DNA from: Streptomyces sp. NBC_01198
Lineage (GTDB): Bacteria > Actinomycetota > Actinomycetes > Streptomycetales > Streptomycetaceae
Reading direction: 5' to 3'
DNA length: 64,000 nt
NCBI RefSeq assembly: GCF_036010485.1
Contig: NZ_CP108568.1
Coordinates: forward strand, 4,719,001 to 4,783,000
Under the pieces are notes generated by a model that worked only from the letters and a program-made list of their open reading frames with translations, was not told the origin of the DNA and made no database searches. Below are positions 25,429 to 33,777 of this stretch, in pieces. A program made the position numbers and the translations under genes. How positions within the stretch are numbered: the stretch's first letter is position 1; each line of letters starts with the position of its first letter.

Positions 25429-26244
25429 TCAGTTGGCCTGCCACCAGCGGGTGATCACCCCGGCGTAGGCGTCGGCGGCTTCCTCCCAGGCGAAGTGGCC
25501 CGCGTCGATCGGGTCGAGCGCGCTGTTCGGCAGCCGCTCGTGCAGGTATTCGGCGTTCGCCAGCGGTACGACCTGGTCGTTGCGGCCGGCGAGGAGCTGG
25601 ACGGGCGTCTGGAGGGTGGGCAGCAGTTCGCCGAGGACCGGCAGTTCCGCGGGGTACGCGCGGACGTACGCCATCTGGTCGACGAACCGGCGGCCCGAGT
25701 AGGCCGCGAGGTAGTCCTCGCGTACGACGTCGGGCAGCTCGTAGCCGTTGATGGTGCTCATCGCGAGCGTCACGGCGGCCTTGGGGCCCATGGCCAGGTA
25801 CGGGCCCAGGTCCTCGGCGTGGACCCAGTCGTCGAGCGGGCTGCCCAGCGTGATCGGGACCGCCGCCCCGCCGGTGCCCACCACCAGGCTGCGGAACCGG
25901 TCCGGGTGCCGGGCCGCGGCGAAAAGCGATGCCGCGGTGCCGATGTCCGGGCCCACGACGTGCGGCTTCGCCAGCCCGAAGGCGTCGGCGATCCGCACGA
26001 CGAACTCGCCCATCGCGGTCGGGGAGAGCAGGTCCTCCCGGAGCTCGGAATGCCCGAAACCGGGCAGATCCACCGCGGTCAGACGCGCGTGCGCGGCCAG
26101 CTCGGACCAGATCGGGTCGTAGCTGTACAGGCTCTCCGGCCACGGGCTGAGCAGCAGGGCCTCGCTGTCGCCTGGCCCGTCGCTCTCGGCGTACCGGATC
26201 GAGAGTCCGTCGATCGTACGGAACCGGGGCTTGATCTCGGTCAT
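25429..26244 (-). CDS. Alpha/beta-hydrolase (haloalkane-dehalogenase/epoxide-hydrolase-like)
   Basis: A 271-residue alpha/beta-hydrolase. DLPGFGHSE precedes the nucleophile region, which reads HVVGPDIGTAA: the nucleophile elbow (usually G-x-S/D-x-G) has Asp here (GPDIGT), as in haloalkane dehalogenases and epoxide hydrolases. The acid is in LAGRNDQVVP and the base His in DAGHFAWEE. The ATG is chosen at MTEIKPRFRT, where the family sequence starts, though the ribosome site is poor and upstream starts exist. It could act on an epoxide, halide or ester; the true substrate is unknown. Confidence 0.8.
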   Translation of the reverse strand: MTEIKPRFRTIDGLSIRYAESDGPGDSEALLLSPWPESLYSYDPIWSELAAHARLTAVDLPGFGHSELREDLLSPTAMGEFVVRIADAFGLAKPHVVGPDIGTAASLFAAARHPDRFRSLVVGTGGAAVPITLGSPLDDWVHAEDLGPYLAMGPKAAVTLAMSTINGYELPDVVREDYLAAYSGRRFVDQMAYVRAYPAELPVLGELLPTLQTPVQLLAGRNDQVVPLANAEYLHERLPNSALDPIDAGHFAWEEAADAYAGVITRWWQAN

Positions 26245-26420
26245 GTCCTTGTCCGATCGGGGGGTGGGGGAGCCGGCAGGCCAGGCCATGGCACGCCAGG
26301 TCCCGCGCATGCCTGTCATCAGCCTGGGTCCCGGCGGGCGGGGCCGCAAACGCTGGCATCGCGGGGCCAGCGAACGCCGGCCTCGCGGGCAGGGGCCACG
26401 GCGGCTCGCGGCGGGGCTCT

Positions 26421-27530
26421 TCAGGGCGCGTCGGACGCGCCCGGCGCCGCCTGGCCCGCCGGCTCCGACTGCTCGCGCAGGGTGCGCTCGACCGCCTCCC
26501 TGACCCGGGCGTCCTCGCGCAGCTTGCGACGGGCGCGGGCGCGGCGGGTCAGGACGAACGCGCAGCCCGCGGCCGCCAGCAGGATCAGGGCCAGCAGCGT
26601 CAGCGTCCACGGGACGGCGGCGGTGTGGGTGCTCGCCGAGACCTTCCGCAACGCCGTGGTGGAGCCCGAGGCGTCGGTGAGCAGCGGGGTGAGCGTCGCG
26701 GTCGCGGTCAGCCGGAATCCGGGGGCCACGCCGTGCACGGGCACCTTGACCTTCCAGCTCTCGCCGGGCAGCAGCGCCGGCGGTGCCTCGATCTCGGCGG
26801 CGTCGGTCCGCAGCCACCCGAAGGGACCGGAGACGGACACCGCCTGCTCGGCGGACAGCACGGCGTTGCCGGTGTTGTGGACGGTGTAGGTGACGGTGGC
26901 GTCGCCCTTGGCGAACGGGTCGAGGGTGCCGCTGTAGTGCGTGTGCAGGTTCTCCACCGCCAGGCTGGGCTTGAGCGCGCCGCTGACCCGTACCGCGATC
27001 CGGATGCCGAGCCGCCGGTCGACGGTGATGCCCTGCTCGGCGTCGGGCTGCTTCAGCGAGGTGAGGATGCCGCCCACGTAGTCGCCGGGGGTGGCGTTGG
27101 CGGGGACGGTGACGGTGAAGGGGACGTCGGCGGACTGCCCGGGCTTGACGACGACGTCGGCCCGGCCGGCCCGCACCCAGGCGCCGATGCCCACGGACTT
27201 CTTGTCCCGGGTGAGCAGGTCGAGTTGGCCGTTGCCGGTGGTGTAGCCGTCGGAGGCGTAGACCGCGAGGGTGAGCGGGGCCTTGCCGCGGTTGGCGACG
27301 GTCATGGTGTCCTTGACCTGGCCGCCGGGATTGACGCTGTAGCTGAAGCTGGAGCGGTCGGCACCGAAGGTGTTGGCGGCGGTCCTGACCGTCCAGGTGA
27401 CGTCGCCGCCGGCTGCGGCGGCGGGGCCGCCGGCCAGGCCGGCGACGGTGAGGGCCATGAGCAGCGCCAGGACGACGCGACGTATCAGGGCGGTGGCGGC
27501 GGTCTTCCGCCGCGCGGTGGGCGCGTGCAT
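26421..27530 (-). CDS. DUF916-type secreted surface protein
   Basis: A 369-residue protein with a signal peptide (residues 1-40, LLMALTVAGLAGGPAAAA), then about 110 residues of DUF916-like beta domain (VTWTVRTAANTFGADRSSF, GDYVGGILTSL), a further beta domain and one membrane segment near the C-terminus (WTLTLLALILLAAAGCAFV) with a basic tail. Members bind peptidoglycan or surface complexes. A clean AGGAG lies before the ATG. It is followed by a hydrolase gene on the same strand and preceded by the terminator of the metallophosphoesterase gene, so it is transcribed alone or from its own promoter. Confidence 0.75.
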   Translation of the reverse strand: MHAPTARRKTAATALIRRVVLALLMALTVAGLAGGPAAAAGGDVTWTVRTAANTFGADRSSFSYSVNPGGQVKDTMTVANRGKAPLTLAVYASDGYTTGNGQLDLLTRDKKSVGIGAWVRAGRADVVVKPGQSADVPFTVTVPANATPGDYVGGILTSLKQPDAEQGITVDRRLGIRIAVRVSGALKPSLAVENLHTHYSGTLDPFAKGDATVTYTVHNTGNAVLSAEQAVSVSGPFGWLRTDAAEIEAPPALLPGESWKVKVPVHGVAPGFRLTATATLTPLLTDASGSTTALRKVSASTHTAAVPWTLTLLALILLAAAGCAFVLTRRARARRKLREDARVREAVERTLREQSEPAGQAAPGASDAP

Positions 27531-27582
27531 CTCTTGTTCTCCTGGCGCGGGGGTCGGGCGCGGCACGGTGCCTGGCGGGGGA

Positions 27583-27616
27583 GGCGGGGCAGGCACCGCG
27601 TGGTGCCTGCCCCGCC
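27583..27616 (-). terminator. Terminator of the metallophosphoesterase gene
   Basis: A perfect 15-bp stem (GGCGGGGCAGGCACC and its complement) with a GCGT loop, nine bases after the stop codon at 27625 on the minus strand. It is one of the strongest hairpins in the window. Confidence 0.85.
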
Positions 27617-27624
27617 GGGGTGGG

Positions 27625-29598
27625 TCAGCTGCTCAGCGCGGTGATCGTGAGAGTGGCCTGGTAGCTGCCCTTCTCCACGCTGTCAGGGATCTTCAGGCTG
27701 AGGTCGGCGCCCAGCTTGGCCGTACCCCGGGTGTGGCCCTGGTCGGCGGAGCCGAGGCCGCTGGAGACGGACAGGCCCTTGCCGTTGCCGTCGAAGCCGG
27801 AGGCCACCGAGTCGCCGGCCTCGGCGCCCGCGCCGGCCTGCAGCACGCGCGGGGACCAGCCGAGGTAGGAGCCGGGGAAGGTCTTGCCGGCGTCCTGGAA
27901 GTCGCTCACGCCGGCCGAGATCGACCAGGGGGCGAGCGAACGGCGAGTGTCCGACACGGAGATGGGGTTGATCTTGCCGGCGGCCTCGAAGTGGTCGCCG
28001 TTCTCCGTGGCGGTACCGAGGTCCACCAGGCCGTTGTAGCCGTCGATCGTCCAGCCGAACTCGCCCGGCGCCGCGTTGGGCACGTTGACCTGGATGTCCT
28101 GGCCGTCACCGTGGAACGGGTGCACGGTGACCTTGTCGACCAGCGAGCCGACCGGCTGGTCGGCGGTGGTGTTCTTGCACCAGTTGCCGTGCGACACCGA
28201 GGAGTTCGGAGCAGCGCAGGTGCCGCTGCGGACGTCCTCGACGACGAGCTTGTCGTTGCGCACCTGGACCTTGACGTAGGTGCGGACGTGCTCCTGGTTC
28301 TCGACCGAGTTGTACCAGTAGTCGTCCGGCTTCAGCGGGTCGGCGCCGTTGCCCGCACCGCTGGTCCCGCTGTTGTCGGGGGCCGTGATGTCGTAGTACT
28401 TCGAGCCGGACGAGGAGTTGGCCGTCACGTACAGGACGCCGCCGGGGCCCGGGTAGACGTCGGCGTCGCCGGGCTGCTCGTCCGGGTTCGCCTTCGCGCC
28501 GTTCTTGATCAGGTAGCTGCGCGAGTAGCTGTGGTCGTGGCCCTGGAGGACCAGGTCGACGCCGAGCTTGGAGAACGTCGTCGGGAAGTCCACCCGGCGG
28601 ACCTTGTTGTCGCCGTCCTTCGCGTGGTCGGCCGGCGAGTAGATCGCGTGGTGGTAGGTGAGCACCTTCCACTTGGCCTCGGCGCCGTGCTGGTTGATGA
28701 CGTCGGTGACGTACTTGATGTGCGCCGCGTCACCGCCGCCGCCCTGCGCGGTGTCGTAGCTGTTGCTGTTCAGGTCGATGAACAGCACGTCCTTGTAGAT
28801 GTACCAGTAGTCACCGCCCGAACTGTCCGACTCGGGCTTGCCGTTGGAGTAGTACGGCGCCGTGCGGTCGGTGTTCGGGGTGTAGAGGTGCTGCTCGTAC
28901 GCCTTGCCGCCGACGTCGTGGTTGCCGATGGTCGCGGCCCACGGGTACTGGCGCAGCTTGTCGGGCGCGAGGAAGGAGTTCCACTGCGACTCGTTGTTGG
29001 CGCTCTCGACCTGGTCGCCGCCGGACACCAGCAGCTCGGCGTTCGGGTTGGCCGCCGTGGCGATGTCCACGGTGTCCTGCCAGCCGGCCTGGTCCTGGGC
29101 CAGGTCGCCCGAGGAGCCGATCTGCGGGTCGCCGAAGAACAGGAAGTCGTAGTCGCCCTCGAAGTCCTGCGTCTTGAATGCGTACGTGGCCGACCAGTTG
29201 CCCGCGCTGCCGACGCGGTAGGAGTACGGGGTGTTCTCCTTGAGGTTGGTGACGGTCGCGTGCCGGTTGTAACCGCCGCTGGCGGCGATGTTCTGGCCGC
29301 CGGTGGCGTCGAACGTGGCGGCGTCCGCCGGGAATTCACCGGCCACCAGGGCGGCGGTCGGCACGACCTGGATCTGCTGCGCGGTGTCGGTCGAGGAGTA
29401 CCAGGTCACCGTGCGCTGGGTCTCGTTGGCGCCCACGCCGAGGATGATGCCGGTCACCGAGGTCGGTTCGGCGGCTCCGGCGGGGGACACCATGCCGCTG
29501 CCCAGCGCCACGGTCAGGCCCAGAAGCGCTGCGGCGGTCCCGGTGGCCACGCGGCGCCGCACAAGCCCTGAGGCCTGCATCGAGGGTCTCGATTTCAT
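27625..29598 (-). CDS. Secreted metallophosphoesterase (purple-acid-phosphatase type)
   Basis: A 657-residue exported enzyme with a signal peptide (about residues 1-43, ending SPAGAAEP). An N-terminal fibronectin-like domain comes first (about 45-160). The catalytic domain has the metal ligands in order: FFGDPQIG, SGGDQVES, TIGNHDVG, TYHHAIYS and QGHDHSYSRS. A C-terminal domain of about 180 residues of NEAT-like or other beta type follows. Enzymes of this build hydrolyse phosphomonoesters outside the cell. PHO-box-like repeats lie upstream, which suits phosphate starvation control. The ATG at 29598 is chosen for its AGGA and the signal peptide. Confidence 0.9.
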   Translation of the reverse strand: MKSRPSMQASGLVRRRVATGTAAALLGLTVALGSGMVSPAGAAEPTSVTGIILGVGANETQRTVTWYSSTDTAQQIQVVPTAALVAGEFPADAATFDATGGQNIAASGGYNRHATVTNLKENTPYSYRVGSAGNWSATYAFKTQDFEGDYDFLFFGDPQIGSSGDLAQDQAGWQDTVDIATAANPNAELLVSGGDQVESANNESQWNSFLAPDKLRQYPWAATIGNHDVGGKAYEQHLYTPNTDRTAPYYSNGKPESDSSGGDYWYIYKDVLFIDLNSNSYDTAQGGGGDAAHIKYVTDVINQHGAEAKWKVLTYHHAIYSPADHAKDGDNKVRRVDFPTTFSKLGVDLVLQGHDHSYSRSYLIKNGAKANPDEQPGDADVYPGPGGVLYVTANSSSGSKYYDITAPDNSGTSGAGNGADPLKPDDYWYNSVENQEHVRTYVKVQVRNDKLVVEDVRSGTCAAPNSSVSHGNWCKNTTADQPVGSLVDKVTVHPFHGDGQDIQVNVPNAAPGEFGWTIDGYNGLVDLGTATENGDHFEAAGKINPISVSDTRRSLAPWSISAGVSDFQDAGKTFPGSYLGWSPRVLQAGAGAEAGDSVASGFDGNGKGLSVSSGLGSADQGHTRGTAKLGADLSLKIPDSVEKGSYQATLTITALSS

Positions 29599-29659
29599 CA
29601 GTTCCTGTTCCTTCTGCGTACGGAAAGTACATGAAGTGGGGATCGTCAAGCTCTCAGCG

Positions 29660-29702
29660 GCGGGTTAACCACTGCTAAACATGGTCTTGGTGATTGCTAA
29701 AC
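29660..29702 (-). promoter_or_regulatory. Putative PHO box (11-nt direct repeats)
   Basis: On the minus strand four 11-nt units read GTTTAGCAATC, ACCAAGACCAT, GTTTAGCAGTG and GTTAACCCGCC. The 11-nt period and GTT-A-C core match the direct-repeat units bound by PhoP in Streptomyces (GTTCACC core); the last unit is the best match. They lie 62 nt before the metallophosphoesterase ATG. The second unit is poor. Confidence 0.55.
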
Positions 29703-29735
29703 GTTTGGCGGGGCAAAAAAAATGGTGCCGTTCAC

Positions 29736-30944
29736 TCAGACGTTGAAAGCCCGTTGCGTGAACCACACCAGTCCCATGACGAACACGCCCGCGGATATCG
29801 CGCCGGTGGTCCGCAACCCGGCCGCGGGCCACCGGTGCCGCAGCACGGTCAGCAGCGGGAAGACCAGCGCGATGATCGACAACTGCACCGCCTCGATACC
29901 GACGTTGAACACCAGCAGCGACCACAGCAGCGTCCACGAGAAGGCCTTGTCGATCCCCAGCGCGCCGGCGAAGCCCAGGCCGTGCACCAGCCCGAAGCAG
30001 AACACCACCCCCAGCCGCAGCCAGCCCGCGCGATCCAGGCCGAAGTGGCCGCGGTTCGCCGTCTCCAGCTCGGTGGCCCGGCCGCCGTGCCGCCAGATCC
30101 GCCACAGGTACCAGCCGGCGACCACCGCGATCGACAGCGCGATGACCGGTTCCACGACCCGGGAGGGCACGTCGACCAGGCCGAGCGCGGCGAGCATGAA
30201 CGTCACCGAGTGGGCCAGGGTGAAGCTGGTGGCTGCCAGCACGACCTCGCGCAGCCGCCGCGAACCGGCGATGAGCGCCAGCAGGAAGAGGATGTGGTCG
30301 ATCCCGGTGAGCAGGTGCTCGGTGCCCAGCCGGAAGAACTCCCAGAAGCGCTCGTACCACGCCTGGTGGGTGGAGAACGCCGGATGGCCGGCGTCCAGGG
30401 CGGCGCTGCCGGAGCGGCCGTCGACGTCGTAGGTGACGATCGACCTGGTGCCGGTGACGTAGTGCTCGGCGTCCGGGAACAGCCCGCTGCGCACCTCGTG
30501 GTCCTCGCCCTGCCTGCCGCAGGTCCAGTCGAGCACCAGGCCGGCGTAGGGGACGCCCTCCTGCCGGCCCATCGTGAAGCCGCCGGCCTTTGCCGGGGTG
30601 CAGGGCCTGCCGTCGGAACTGACCGAGAAGCGCCGCGTGACGTAGCCGACCGCCGACCTGGCGTGCCCGTCGAGCGCGGCGGCCTGCGCGGCGGCGTCAC
30701 CGGCGTCGAAGGCGGCCGTACCCGCCTTGAACAGCGGGTCGTCGTGCTCGAAGTCGGCGGCGGACACGACGAAGAGGTCGTATTCGAGCTGCAGCTCCGT
30801 ACGGACGCGGCCGTCGTCGCCCGCCGTGACGTGCACGTAGACGACCGAGGAGAAACCGTGGGCCAGGGCGGGCTGTGCGAACCCCAGGAAGGCGATCACC
30901 GCCACGGTGACGGCGAGGATGCTGCGGCGGACTCGTGAGGACAT
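29736..30944 (-). CDS. HupE/UreJ-type membrane protein
   Basis: A 402-residue protein with a signal peptide (residues 1-28, FLGFAQPALAHG), an outer domain of about 180 residues with two Cys, and a C-terminal HupE/UreJ-like membrane domain with about six or seven segments (GIDHILFLLALIAGS, TLAHSVTFMLAALGL, HGLGFAGALG). The histidines in HLLTGIDHI and in FGLVHGLGF are characteristic and may bind metal. Family members are linked to nickel or other metal transport. The gene runs in the same direction as the metallophosphoesterase gene. AAGGAG precedes the ATG. The cargo is inferred only from the family. Confidence 0.75.
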   Translation of the reverse strand: MSSRVRRSILAVTVAVIAFLGFAQPALAHGFSSVVYVHVTAGDDGRVRTELQLEYDLFVVSAADFEHDDPLFKAGTAAFDAGDAAAQAAALDGHARSAVGYVTRRFSVSSDGRPCTPAKAGGFTMGRQEGVPYAGLVLDWTCGRQGEDHEVRSGLFPDAEHYVTGTRSIVTYDVDGRSGSAALDAGHPAFSTHQAWYERFWEFFRLGTEHLLTGIDHILFLLALIAGSRRLREVVLAATSFTLAHSVTFMLAALGLVDVPSRVVEPVIALSIAVVAGWYLWRIWRHGGRATELETANRGHFGLDRAGWLRLGVVFCFGLVHGLGFAGALGIDKAFSWTLLWSLLVFNVGIEAVQLSIIALVFPLLTVLRHRWPAAGLRTTGAISAGVFVMGLVWFTQRAFNV

Positions 30945-31114
30945 GTGGCTCCTTTGCTTGCCAGCGCACCGTGCACGGCGCGGGTGAACAGGAGCGGGCC
31001 CGCCGGGGAATGATGGAAAAACAAGCGTGGGAAGGGCACCCGGTGACGAATACGGCAGGGCGCGGCATAGCAGGATGGCGGCACACCCCCGCCACCACCT
31101 GGAAGGACGATCCG

Positions 31115-31786
31115 TTGCGCCCCTCGTTTCCAGCTGTCGCGGCGCTGGCCGCGGCTGCCGCGCTGGTCGCCGGATGCGGCTCCGGCGACGACTGGTCGCG
31201 GCCGCACCCCAGGCCGTCCGCCGTCGGCGCCCTCGGCCCCGGCTTCGTCGACCCCGCCGCCCCGCCCGCCCCGGAGGCGACCGCGACCCCGCAGCCCGGC
31301 TCGTGGGACCACGTGCGCCCCTCGGAGGGCTACCGGGTGGTGCTGCTCACCGCGGGCAGGGACCGCCCGACCGCCGCGCTGGTGGCGGCGGTCAAGGACT
31401 GGGCGGCTGCCGAGCACGTCGGGCTCAGGACGGTGACCGCCGACGGCACCGCCGACCTGCTGCCCAGCGCCACCAGGGCGCTGGACATGCACCCCGACCT
31501 CATCGTCAGCGCCGGCAACGACCTGATCGACCCGCTCGCCACCGTCACCCCGAACCACCTCTCGCAGCAGTTCCTGGTGGTGGGCGCGGAGTTGGCCGAG
31601 CCCACCGCCAACGTCACCGCCGTCGACTGGTCGGGGGCGTCCTTCCGCGGCGAAGGCCTCGGCATGTCCTCCACCTACGACCCGGCCTCCTTCACCACCG
31701 AGCGCTGCGCGGCCTCCATCAGGGCCGGTGTCGCGGCCGTGCTCAACGACCTGACGGGCATCGTGCTCTGGCTCGACCGGGTCTGA
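31115..31786 (+). CDS. Lipoprotein similar to BMP-type substrate-binding proteins
   Basis: A 223-residue lipoprotein with a lipobox (LVAGC at about residue 20), a Pro/Ala linker, and a domain with strands such as YRVVLLTAGRD, DLIVSAGNDLID and QFLVVGAEL, which resembles the first half of PnrA/BMP binding proteins (usually about 350 residues). It is therefore short and may be a truncated or sensor-like form. The TTG start has GGAAGGA before it and gives a good signal peptide. It is convergent with the acyltransferase gene of the PKS cluster. Ligand unknown. Confidence 0.65.
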   Translation: MRPSFPAVAALAAAAALVAGCGSGDDWSRPHPRPSAVGALGPGFVDPAAPPAPEATATPQPGSWDHVRPSEGYRVVLLTAGRDRPTAALVAAVKDWAAAEHVGLRTVTADGTADLLPSATRALDMHPDLIVSAGNDLIDPLATVTPNHLSQQFLVVGAELAEPTANVTAVDWSGASFRGEGLGMSSTYDPASFTTERCAASIRAGVAAVLNDLTGIVLWLDRV

Positions 31787-31820
31787 ACCCGGCGGCGACC
31801 AGGTGCCCGTGCGGCGCCGG

Positions 31821-32837
31821 TCAGGCGGTCATCGCCAGGGCGGCGCCGACGGACTCGTCGAAGACGGCGCGGGCGTCGGCCCGTGACGCCGCCGGCAGCA
31901 GCGGCAGCACGACGTGCGTACGGGACTGGACCGCGGGGTGCAGGCGCAGCACGGCCGCGCAGCTGCCCTTCGGGCCGGCTTCGAGGAAGAGGCGGCTGCC
32001 GGACCTGAGCAGGTCGTCCATCGCGGGCCAGAACAGCACCGGTCTGGACAGCTGGGCCGACCAGAACTCCGGGGTGACCGACTCCGCGGCGGTCACGTCG
32101 CGGGCGGTGCAGGTGGAGCGGATCGTGATGGCCGGCGGGCGCAGCTCGATACGTCCGAGCAGTTCGCCGAACCTGGCGGCGGCCCCCGCGCACAGCGGGC
32201 TGTGGAACGCCTGCCGCGCCTTCACCGGGCGGCACGCCACCACCTCGGCGGTCAGGGCCCGCTCTGCGGACCGCAGTTCGGCCGTCGCGCCGGAGAGCAC
32301 CGTCTGATAGGGGCTGTTGATCGCCGCGACCGCGATGCCCTGCTCGGCGAGGTCGGCGCCGAGCACCTCCCGGATCCGGCCGACGCCCGCGGCGACCGCG
32401 AGCATCCCTCCCGGTTCCGTGGCCGCCATCGCGGCGGTCCTCGCGGCCATCACCCGGCTGCCCTCGGCGATGCTGAACACCCCGGCCACGGCGGCCGCGG
32501 CCAGTTCGCCGACGCTGTGGCCGACCAGGACCGTGGGGCGCAGGCCCCGCGCGATCACCGCGAACGCCAGGGCCGCGCCGACCGCGAACAGCAACGGCTG
32601 CGCCCGGCAGCAGTCGTCGAAGTCCGGCACCGGCTGCTCGGCGAGCCAGTCGGCACGCAGCCGCCGCCCTTCGGCACCGCCCGCGGCGAAGAACTCGTCC
32701 ATCACCGCGGTGAACGTCGGCTCGACGCGGTAGAGATCGGCGCCCATCCTCGGTTGCTGCGCGCCCTGCCCGGGGAAGACCAGGGCGACCTCGCGCCGGA
32801 CGTCCAGGGGAGCCACCGCCTTCGCCGGCCTGGTCAC
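31821..32837 (-). CDS. Discrete malonyl-type acyltransferase of the PKS cluster
   Basis: A 338-residue FabD-like acyltransferase. Active site Ser108 is in GHSVGE, the FPGQG motif is at residues 21-25, and QAFHS (His212) fits the malonyl-specific form. It loads an extender from CoA onto an ACP. The cluster has two AT-less ACP partners (the KSQ loading module and the KS-ACP protein), so it probably supplies malonyl to one or both in trans. The stop of the AfsA-like gene overlaps its ATG (ATGA), so it is translated with that gene. It is the last gene of the long minus-strand operon. Confidence 0.85.
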   Translation of the reverse strand: MTRPAKAVAPLDVRREVALVFPGQGAQQPRMGADLYRVEPTFTAVMDEFFAAGGAEGRRLRADWLAEQPVPDFDDCCRAQPLLFAVGAALAFAVIARGLRPTVLVGHSVGELAAAAVAGVFSIAEGSRVMAARTAAMAATEPGGMLAVAAGVGRIREVLGADLAEQGIAVAAINSPYQTVLSGATAELRSAERALTAEVVACRPVKARQAFHSPLCAGAAARFGELLGRIELRPPAITIRSTCTARDVTAAESVTPEFWSAQLSRPVLFWPAMDDLLRSGSRLFLEAGPKGSCAAVLRLHPAVQSRTHVVLPLLPAASRADARAVFDESVGAALAMTA

Positions 32838-33760
32838 GGGTGCAGCCCGGTCAGTTCCAGGGTTCCGCTCGCGACGCGGACGCCGGCCTGGTCGATGCCG
32901 ACCGAGGCGGTGAGCGCGTCAGGCCCGCCGCTCACCGCGACCACGCATTCGGCGGGTACGTCGATCTCCACGAAGATGCCGAAGTCCAACTCGGCCCGGG
33001 TCAGCGCCGCCTCGCCCGTGCGCAGGCCGGACCTGGCCGCGCTGTGCAGCGCGGACTGCCGCATGGCTTCGATGAGCAGCGAGGCGGGGATGTGGTCGTA
33101 GTCCCGGTCGAAGAACGACGGGTGGCTCCGGTCCACCACCAGCGGGTACCGGTCGGGCCGCACGGCCGGGCCGATCACCACGTTGGCCGGGTCGCGCCGC
33201 CCGACCAGCTCGGGGTCGACCGGCTTGACGTCACCGGCGGCGCCCACGTCCCCGGCGCGGCGGGCCCGTTGGTAGCTGCGGATCTCGCGGTAGGACTCGC
33301 GGGGGAAGAGGATGCTGCCGAACGACAGCGTCATCGCCGGTTCCCGGCCGACGAGGAAGTCGCCCGCGATGTCGAACGTGCCGTCGCGCTCGGTGACCCG
33401 GACCTTGATGACGCCGCGCAGCGGGGAGGTCCCGTCGGCGCGGAACGCCCCCAGCCCCGGCACGGCCAGCGACACCTGCTGCACCGCCGAGGGGGTGCCC
33501 CGCCGGACGTCGAGGTATTCGTGCCTGACCACGACGAAGGCCTGCCGGAACGCCTCGACCATCGCGACCGGGTCGTGCCAGGGGGCCTGCTGGTCGGACC
33601 ACAGCGGGTGGTCGTGCGCGATCCGCACGGCGATCGCGAACTCGTGGGCGCCGAGGCGGGCGTGGTCGGTGACGAACACCTCGCGGGCCGACCGCCGGTT
33701 CACCGTCTGGGGCGGCACCAGCTCGTCGAAGCCGAGAGCGGCAACGGGATCGTGGGACAT
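32834..33760 (-). CDS. AfsA-like double-hotdog protein
   Basis: A 308-residue protein with two hotdog repeats of the AfsA family, the enzyme that joins a beta-ketoacyl chain to dihydroxyacetone phosphate in gamma-butyrolactone (A-factor-type) synthesis. Family features are REVFVTDHARLGAHEFAI in the first repeat and HPSFFDRDYDHIPASLLIEAMRQSA in the second. In this cluster the gene lies between the KS-ACP protein and the discrete AT, in the same operon, so a role on an ACP-bound intermediate (starter release or transfer) is possible as well as a signal-molecule role. Whether it keeps AfsA activity is not visible. Confidence 0.75.
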   Translation of the reverse strand: MSHDPVAALGFDELVPPQTVNRRSAREVFVTDHARLGAHEFAIAVRIAHDHPLWSDQQAPWHDPVAMVEAFRQAFVVVRHEYLDVRRGTPSAVQQVSLAVPGLGAFRADGTSPLRGVIKVRVTERDGTFDIAGDFLVGREPAMTLSFGSILFPRESYREIRSYQRARRAGDVGAAGDVKPVDPELVGRRDPANVVIGPAVRPDRYPLVVDRSHPSFFDRDYDHIPASLLIEAMRQSALHSAARSGLRTGEAALTRAELDFGIFVEIDVPAECVVAVSGGPDALTASVGIDQAGVRVASGTLELTGLHP

Positions 33761-33777
33761 CGGAGCCTCCGGAACTG

